Shown: piece after piece, positions 7,981 to 12,004 of the stretch
Layout: the number at the start of each line of letters is the position of its first letter
Position numbering within the stretch: the stretch's first letter is position 1
Source: Candidatus Gallimonas intestinigallinarum
Lineage (GTDB): Bacteria; Bacillota_A; Clostridia; Christensenellales; Borkfalkiaceae
Length of the DNA stretch: 12,004 nt
NCBI GenBank assembly: GCA_019116405.1
Contig: DXBS01000070.1
Location: 1 to 12,004 of the forward strand
Direction of reading: 5' to 3'
Translations under genes and position numbers: made by a program
The notes under the pieces: model-generated
What the model saw: the letters and a program-made list of their open reading frames with translations, nothing else
What the model was told of the DNA's origin: nothing
The model's database searches: none

Positions 7981-10550
7981 TCCATATGGATTTGAGAGCC
8001 GTGCTGCTCGGTCGCCTTGGTGACCGAGAGACGGCGGTCGATCCTGTGTTTGAGCTCCTCGACGTGGGAGATGATCCCGATGGAGAAATTTTCGCTCTTC
8101 AGGCGCTCCAGACTGTCCATGACAACGTCCACGAGCCGCTCGTCCAGCGTGCCGAACCCCTCGTCGAGGAAGAAAAATTCGATGGGCCGCAGCGACCGCG
8201 CGCAGATCTCCGCGCTCAGCGAGAGTGCAAGCGAGAGGGAAACGAGGAAGGTCTCCCCGCCCGAGAGCGTATACACGCCGCGCAGGTTTCCGCCGTTGAA
8301 GTTGTCGCCGACGAAGAAGCCGCCCTCGTACCGCAGGAAATATCTGCCATCCGTGAGGGATAAAAGACGATTGCTCGCGTTGACCGCGACCGTCTGCAGA
8401 TACTCCTCCGCCACGAACTCCATGAATTTATTGCCTTCGAGCAGCTTTCTCAGCCGCTCATACAAAGAGAGCTGTTTTTCGCGGGAGATAAGCTCCTTTT
8501 CCAGCGCCGTCTTTTCCTTGAGCCCCGCTTCCGCCCGCGCGAGCGCCTCCCGCCTGACTGCAAGCGTGCGCGTACGCTCCGCGCTCTTTTGCTCGCATTC
8601 GGCAAGCTGCGTTCTGAGGGCGACACAGCGCTCCTGCGTCGCATCGGAGAGGTCCTCTTCCGACAACGCCCTCAGCCGCGCGTGCACGCCGCTGTACTGC
8701 TGTTTGTATGCCTCGACGCGCTCCCGCGCGCGGACGGGATCGCCGTACTTATCGGTGAGCGCCTTTGCCTCGCGCACCGACGCAAACGCTCCGTCCGTCA
8801 ATGCGTCCGCGAGCCTTTTTTGTTGTTCCTGCCCGCCGCTTTGCGCCGCGCGCAGCTGTTCTCCCGCCGACGCGGACGCGACCTGTGCACCTGTTAGACT
8901 GCGCTGAAGCGCCTCCCGCTCCCTGACGCGGCGCGCGCGCTCCGCCTTTTTTTCGCGGATCTGCTGCTCCAGTTCCTCAGGCGGCGGAAGCTGCTCGAAG
9001 CCCTCCGAAAGGGAGGCGATGCGCTCCGCCGTTTCCTTCCTGCTGCGCGAGAGATCCTGCAGCGTCTGTAAGTGCATATCGTAGCGCCCCTTGCGCTTTT
9101 CCAGCATGACGAGCTGTCCGCGCAGGCGCTCGCGCTCCTCCTGACGCGCCTCATAGGCGGCGCGGATGGTGGCAAGGTCGGTCTTGTCCCCCTCGGAGAG
9201 CGCGCGGTACTTTTCGATGAGCGGATCGCTGGAGGGGCGTATGACGGGATATGCCTGCGTCAGATCTTCCAGTTCCTCCGCGAAGGTCGCGTACTCGGCG
9301 CGCAGAAGTTCCCGCTTGCCGTTCTGCTCGGCAAAGGTGAAGAAATCCCCGCTCCCGAGCGCCGCGATCGCCTGTTCCAGCGCTGCTCTCTCCGCGTCAT
9401 AGGAAAATCCGGCAAACGCGTCCTTCTCCGATGCGAGCTGCTGATCGATCTGCTCCAGCTTTTTGCGGGCGGCGTCGCGCTCCTGCGCGCGGAACGCCTG
9501 CGTCTTGGAACGCACCAGCTGTTCGGAGAGCGCGTTTTCCTCCGCCTCCGCCTTCTCCGCGTCCCATTCTGCTGCCGCTGCGACGCGCGCCTGTACTTCG
9601 CGCAGCGTCTCTTCCGCCCGCTGCAGCGACTGTTTGCAATTTTCCAGGCGAAGTTCCGCCTGCCTTGCCGCGGCGTCCTCTCTGAGGACGGCGGCGGCGC
9701 GCTCCAGCCTGTCCAGTTCGGCATTCATTGCCTGCATCTGCGGCAGCACTGCCTGAAGCTTTTGCATCTGCGCCGAGAGCGCCTCCTGCTCCTGCCGCCT
9801 CTGTGCGCGCGCCGAGAGCGTCTTTTCCTGCTCGCGAAGCGCGGCAAGCTGCGCTTTGTCCTGTTCTTCCTCTTTTGAAAGCTGCGCAATCTCCTCCTGC
9901 AGCGAAGCGACGGACTGTGCGGTGATGTCTCCGTATTGCTCCAGTCTCGCCTGCGTCACGGCGAGCGCCTCGCGCGCGGCGGCCATCTTTGCGCCCGCGC
10001 TCTTGACGAGCCCCTCGCCATACGCCTCCAGATCAAAGAGGCGGGATATAAGCTTTAACCGCTCCCCGCGGGCGGCGCGCACGAACTGCGCGAACTCCCC
10101 CTGCGGAAGCGCAATGCACTTTTCAAAGTCCTTCTGCTCCAGCCCGATGATGCGCTCGAGCAGAGCATTTCCATCCCGCACGCCCTCGGCAAGAACCTGC
10201 CAGGCGTCATCCTTTTTTTCGTAGACCTTGAGCGTCTGCGCCGCATTCTTGCGCTTGAGTTCGCGCTCGACGCGAAAATTTCTGCGCTTTCCCTCAAAGA
10301 CGATCTCAAATTCAAAGATCACGTACGCTTTTTCGGCGGCATAGTGAATGACATCCGCAATACTGCCGGAGCGCGAGCGCGCAATGTTGCCGTACAGGGC
10401 AAACCCGATGCAGTCAAGGATGGTGCTCTTGCCCGAGCCGGTATCCCCGAAGATGCCGAAGATGCCGAACTCCATGAGCTTGGTAAAATTGATTTTAGCG
10501 GGTTCGGAGAAGGAGTTGATCCCGCAGAACTCCAGATAGACGGGCTTCAT
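7977..10550 (-). CDS. sbcC: Exonuclease subunit SbcC (Rad50-like ATPase), short and without zinc hook
   Basis: The ATPase subunit of the SbcCD nuclease, which opens DNA hairpins and processes blocked double-strand ends. The ATPase head is split between the two ends: Walker A GDTGSGKST (35-43) and Q-loop LPQGEF (149-153) at the N-terminus; signature LSGGE (762-766), Walker B with FFFLDEGFGTLDE (792-804) and H-loop histidine H829 at the C-terminus. Between them, about 175-715 is a long coiled coil rich in E, A, R, Q and L. The apex (about 400-457) contains no CxxC; there is a proline-bearing stretch AYPVIRPSSDP (433-443) at the middle. At 857 residues it is well below E. coli (1048) or B. subtilis (about 1130) SbcC. 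The start ATG at 10550 overlaps the sbcD stop (ATGA) and has GGAGGAG upstream. Adjacency to sbcD makes the identity firm. Confidence 0.96.
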   Translation of the reverse strand: MKPVYLEFCGINSFSEPAKINFTKLMEFGIFGIFGDTGSGKSTILDCIGFALYGNIARSRSGSIADVIHYAAEKAYVIFEFEIVFEGKRRNFRVERELKRKNAAQTLKVYEKKDDAWQVLAEGVRDGNALLERIIGLEQKDFEKCIALPQGEFAQFVRAARGERLKLISRLFDLEAYGEGLVKSAGAKMAAAREALAVTQARLEQYGDITAQSVASLQEEIAQLSKEEEQDKAQLAALREQEKTLSARAQRRQEQEALSAQMQKLQAVLPQMQAMNAELDRLERAAAVLREDAAARQAELRLENCKQSLQRAEETLREVQARVAAAAEWDAEKAEAEENALSEQLVRSKTQAFRAQERDAARKKLEQIDQQLASEKDAFAGFSYDAERAALEQAIAALGSGDFFTFAEQNGKRELLRAEYATFAEELEDLTQAYPVIRPSSDPLIEKYRALSEGDKTDLATIRAAYEARQEERERLRGQLVMLEKRKGRYDMHLQTLQDLSRSRKETAERIASLSEGFEQLPPPEELEQQIREKKAERARRVREREALQRSLTGAQVASASAGEQLRAAQSGGQEQQKRLADALTDGAFASVREAKALTDKYGDPVRARERVEAYKQQYSGVHARLRALSEEDLSDATQERCVALRTQLAECEQKSAERTRTLAVRREALARAEAGLKEKTALEKELISREKQLSLYERLRKLLEGNKFMEFVAEEYLQTVAVNASNRLLSLTDGRYFLRYEGGFFVGDNFNGGNLRGVYTLSGGETFLVSLSLALSLSAEICARSLRPIEFFFLDEGFGTLDERLVDVVMDSLERLKSENFSIGIISHVEELKHRIDRRLSVTKATEQHGSQIHME

Positions 10551-11695
10551 CTCTCCTCCAACAGCGCCAGAAATGCCTGCGTCAGTTCCTCTGCGGGCGC
10601 CTCGCCATAGACGGAACGATAGTATTCGCCGAACAGTTCTTGGGAAGAAAGCGCGCTGCGCCTGACGACGGGAACTGCCTGTGCGCCCGCCGTGTGCACG
10701 ATGAGCGAAACGAGCCCCTCGTTCGCCGCGCGCAGGGCATGTGTCTCCTGCGAGGTGAGCGGCGCGGTGAGATGCAGCGTGAGTTCGATATATGCCTCGG
10801 GGTAGCGCGCGAGAAGGGAGAGCGCCTGCTCGACGCCCGCCGCCTCCAGCCGCACGAGTTTTTTGCCCGACATGAGCGGTATCTCTTTGGCGACTTCGAC
10901 ATGCTCGCCCGTTGTCTGCAACAGGATGACCTGCTTGTTTTCACCCTCGTCAAAGGAATATTGCAGGAGCGAGCCGCTGTAGCGAACGTTTTGCCCCATC
11001 TTCTGCGGTTTGTGCAGATGCCCGAGCGCGACATACCCCTGCGCGGGAAAGACGGAGACGGGCACGGCGCGCGCGCCGCCCAGGTCGATATCGCGCTCGC
11101 TCTCGCTCACCTTGCCGCCCGCCGCAAAGAGGTGCGTAAGCAGGATATGGGGCATACCGCCCTGAAATCCCGCCTCGCCGCGCGCGATCCAGCGCCCGAT
11201 CTTCTCCACATAGCTCTCTTCCGACTTCTCCTCTCTCAGGCGCGCTTCGTTGGGATAGGGCAGCGCGTTGAGATAGACGCGCTCGCCCGCAGCATTGCCG
11301 ATGACGACATACCCCTCGCCCGAGGCGACCGCCTTCACGGGGCGATCCCCGCCGACGGGCATGACTTCCCTGCCGCTGCCAAAGAGGTAGATCCCCTCCT
11401 CCGCCGCGAGCGGCGCGGAAGCCGCAAGCCGCACGCCGTCATCGTGATTGCCGCTGACAATGACGACCGCGCGGGACGCACCCGCCAGCTTTTTGACGGC
11501 GCGGAAGAACACCTCCTCCGCCTCGGCAGACGGCATATAGGTATCAAAGACGTCCCCGGCAACAAGGACGAGGTCGACGCGTTCGCGCGCGCAGATATCC
11601 GCGAGCGCGTCAAGCGCCTCAATTTGTTCGGGCAGGCGTTCCCGATCCATCAGGCGCTTGCCGATATGCCAGTCAGAAGTGTGTAGAATGTTCAT
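10547..11695 (-). CDS. sbcD: Exonuclease subunit SbcD (Mre11-like nuclease)
   Basis: The metal-dependent nuclease subunit of SbcCD. With the start at 11695 it has 382 residues, normal for the family, and begins MNILHTSDWHIGKRL as SbcD proteins do. Metal and catalytic motifs of the calcineurin-like phosphoesterase fold are all visible: D8 and H10, D48 in VAGDVFD, N83-H84 in SGNHDD, H188 in LLTHLF, and H226/H228 in GHLHKP. The region after about 270 is the smaller C-terminal part including the SbcC-contact segment. The reading frame extends upstream to 11812, but that stretch carries the promoter and no family similarity, so it is untranslated. No Shine-Dalgarno sequence precedes the ATG; the bases just upstream read CTCCTGC. 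It is the first gene of the leftward operon, about 69 bases behind the predicted transcription start. Confidence 0.96.
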   Translation of the reverse strand: MNILHTSDWHIGKRLMDRERLPEQIEALDALADICARERVDLVLVAGDVFDTYMPSAEAEEVFFRAVKKLAGASRAVVIVSGNHDDGVRLAASAPLAAEEGIYLFGSGREVMPVGGDRPVKAVASGEGYVVIGNAAGERVYLNALPYPNEARLREEKSEESYVEKIGRWIARGEAGFQGGMPHILLTHLFAAGGKVSESERDIDLGGARAVPVSVFPAQGYVALGHLHKPQKMGQNVRYSGSLLQYSFDEGENKQVILLQTTGEHVEVAKEIPLMSGKKLVRLEAAGVEQALSLLARYPEAYIELTLHLTAPLTSQETHALRAANEGLVSLIVHTAGAQAVPVVRRSALSSQELFGEYYRSVYGEAPAEELTQAFLALLEER

Positions 11696-11710
11696 GCAGG
11701 AGACAAAGTG

Positions 11711-11724
11711 TGCAAAATTTTGCA
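11711..11724. promoter_or_regulatory. Perfect 14-base palindrome in the sbcD leader, candidate operator
   Basis: TGCAAAATTTTGCA is a perfect palindrome. It lies about 40-53 bases into the predicted sbcD transcript and 15 bases before the sbcD start codon. On the other side it is about 52-65 bases before the predicted start of the dnaD-like transcript. A dyad of this kind fits a dimeric regulator that could block the operon and touch the divergent promoter. As RNA it would form only a weak five-pair hairpin. No specific regulator is recognised. Confidence 0.4.
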
Positions 11725-11740
11725 GGCAGCGGAAAAGGCT

Positions 11741-11769
11741 TTGCGTTTCGCCGCCAAATATGCTATACT
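11741..11769 (+). promoter_or_regulatory. Vegetative-type promoter for the dnaD-like gene, extended -10
   Basis: TTGCGT at 11741-11746, a 17-base spacer and TATACT at 11764-11769. The -10 box is preceded by TGC, making a TGn extended -10, which compensates for the moderate -35. Transcription would start near 11776, giving a leader of about 76 bases before the start codon at 11852. Confidence 0.65.
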
Positions 11770-11770
11770 G

Positions 11771-11799
11771 ATTATACACTACAAGACGCAAAAAATCAA
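11771..11799 (-). promoter_or_regulatory. Vegetative-type promoter for the sbcDC operon
   Basis: Read on the minus strand: TTGATT (11799-11794), a 17-base spacer and a perfect TATAAT (11776-11771). The expected transcription start is near 11764, about 69 bases before the sbcD start codon. It is the strongest promoter match I saw and is correctly placed to drive the leftward gene array. Confidence 0.75.
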
Positions 11800-11809
11800 G
11801 CGTTCGCCC

Positions 11810-11827
11810 CATTTTTCGGGGAAAATG
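11810..11827. promoter_or_regulatory. Near-palindrome in the dnaD-like leader
   Basis: CATTTTTCGGGGAAAATG has complementary arms CATTTT and AAAATG around a six-base centre. It lies about 34-51 bases into the predicted dnaD-like transcript and just upstream of the sbcDC -35 box. It could be an operator or a small RNA hairpin; an overlapping CCCC/GGGG pairing is also possible. Function not established. Confidence 0.3.
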
Positions 11828-11851
11828 CGCTGAAATACACAGGAGCAGATC

Positions 11852-12004
11852 ATGTCGTTCGCCGCCTTTTCCAAGGATTTTACTTCCAATATGTTCACGA
11901 GCGTGGAAAACCAGTTCATCACCAAGTACCTGCCGCAGGCGGACGGCGACGCCGTGCGCGTCTATCTCTACGGGCTGTACCTGTGCCAGATCTCGGCGGA
12001 CTTC
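11852..12004 (+). CDS. DnaD-like replication initiation protein, N-terminal part (cut by right window edge)
   Basis: Fifty-one residues of the N-terminal domain of a DnaD/DnaB-II type protein, the Firmicutes family that helps load the replicative helicase onto the origin or restart sites. The recognisable part is FITKYLPQADGDAVRVYLYGLYLC (22-45), which matches the start of the winged-helix oligomerisation domain, with the preceding MSFAAFSKDFTSN typical of clostridial members. The start ATG at 11852 has AGGAG six bases upstream. It is transcribed away from the sbcDC operon from a promoter overlapping the operon promoter. In related genomes such genes are often followed by a DnaC/IstB-like loader ATPase; that would lie outside this window. 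Not certain whether this is the chromosomal initiator or a paralogue. Confidence 0.85.
   Translation, partial: MSFAAFSKDFTSNMFTSVENQFITKYLPQADGDAVRVYLYGLYLCQISADF

Larger units (their letters stand above)
1..11764 (-). other. Inferred single transcription unit of eleven genes, sbcD to dnaB
   Basis: All eleven minus-strand genes are separated by 19 bases or less. Four junctions overlap by four bases (sbcD/sbcC, sbcC/hydrolase if GTG is used, DUF951/signal peptidase, degV/membrane protein) and one by ten (hydrolase/DUF951). I found one clear promoter, upstream of sbcD, and no strong terminator inside. Additional promoters inside coding sequence cannot be excluded. Confidence 0.65.

Noticed and set aside
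10640..11686. A 348-codon frame opposite sbcD
   Set aside because: All SbcD metal-binding motifs are intact on the minus strand; the opposite frame is arginine-rich with no known domain.
11785..11810. A LexA/SOS box near the sbcDC promoter
   Set aside because: Only one half-site (CGAAC on the minus strand) is present; the other half does not match GTTCG at the required spacing.
11696..11812. An N-terminal extension of SbcD by 39 residues
   Set aside because: The extension would start inside the promoter region, includes the -10 box and palindrome, and has no family similarity; SbcD proteins begin at MxILHTSDWH.
1..12004. CRISPR arrays, insertion sequences, phage genes, toxin-antitoxin or defence modules
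   Set aside because: No regularly spaced repeats, transposase, integrase or known defence motif was seen; the SbcCD pair has ordinary repair motifs and housekeeping neighbours.

Overview
ORGANISM. The window looks like chromosomal DNA of a GC-rich member of the Bacillota (Firmicutes), most likely a Clostridia-type anaerobe. Three things point there: a DUF951 protein, which is essentially confined to Firmicutes; a DnaD/DnaB-II type replication-initiation protein; and the paired UPF0237 (ACT) and UPF0210 (PFL-like) genes, together with a DegV protein and a Gram-positive style signal peptidase I. Codons favour G/C in the third position and most genes carry strong Shine-Dalgarno sequences. I cannot place it to genus. 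There is no sign of a phage, plasmid, transposon, CRISPR array, tRNA or rRNA.  LAYOUT. Eleven genes run leftward on the minus strand, packed from about 11.7 kb to the left edge. In transcription order they are sbcD, sbcC, an alpha/beta-hydrolase-like protein, a DUF951 protein, signal peptidase I, a DegV-family protein, an unrecognised two-helix membrane protein, an ACT-domain protein (UPF0237), a PFL-family protein (UPF0210), oligoendopeptidase F and the N-terminal part of the replicative helicase DnaB, cut by the window edge. Every gap is 19 bases or less, and five junctions overlap (four by 4 bases as ATGA or GTGA, one by 10). I see no convincing terminator between them, so the simplest reading is one long operon. 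To the right, in the opposite direction, begins a DnaD-like gene that is cut by the right edge.  CONTROL REGION. The only real intergenic space (about 11696-11851) holds two near-consensus vegetative promoters facing away from each other, with their -10 boxes almost touching. It also holds two palindromes, one in the sbcD leader and one in the dnaD-like leader. The two promoters should exclude each other, which would tie expression of the repair/secretion operon to that of the replication-initiation gene.  HOW THE GENES FIT. SbcCD trims hairpins and blocked DNA ends; DnaB and the DnaD-like protein act in replication-fork loading. The remaining genes (secretion, fatty-acid binding, peptide breakdown, ACT/PFL pair) share no obvious pathway, so the array looks like a housekeeping operon rather than a defence or mobile island.  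MOST NOTABLE. SbcC is short and has no CxxC zinc hook at the coiled-coil apex. The hydrolase-like protein has arginine where the catalytic serine should be. The divergent promoter with palindromes is compact and testable. I did not find clear evidence of a wholly new system.
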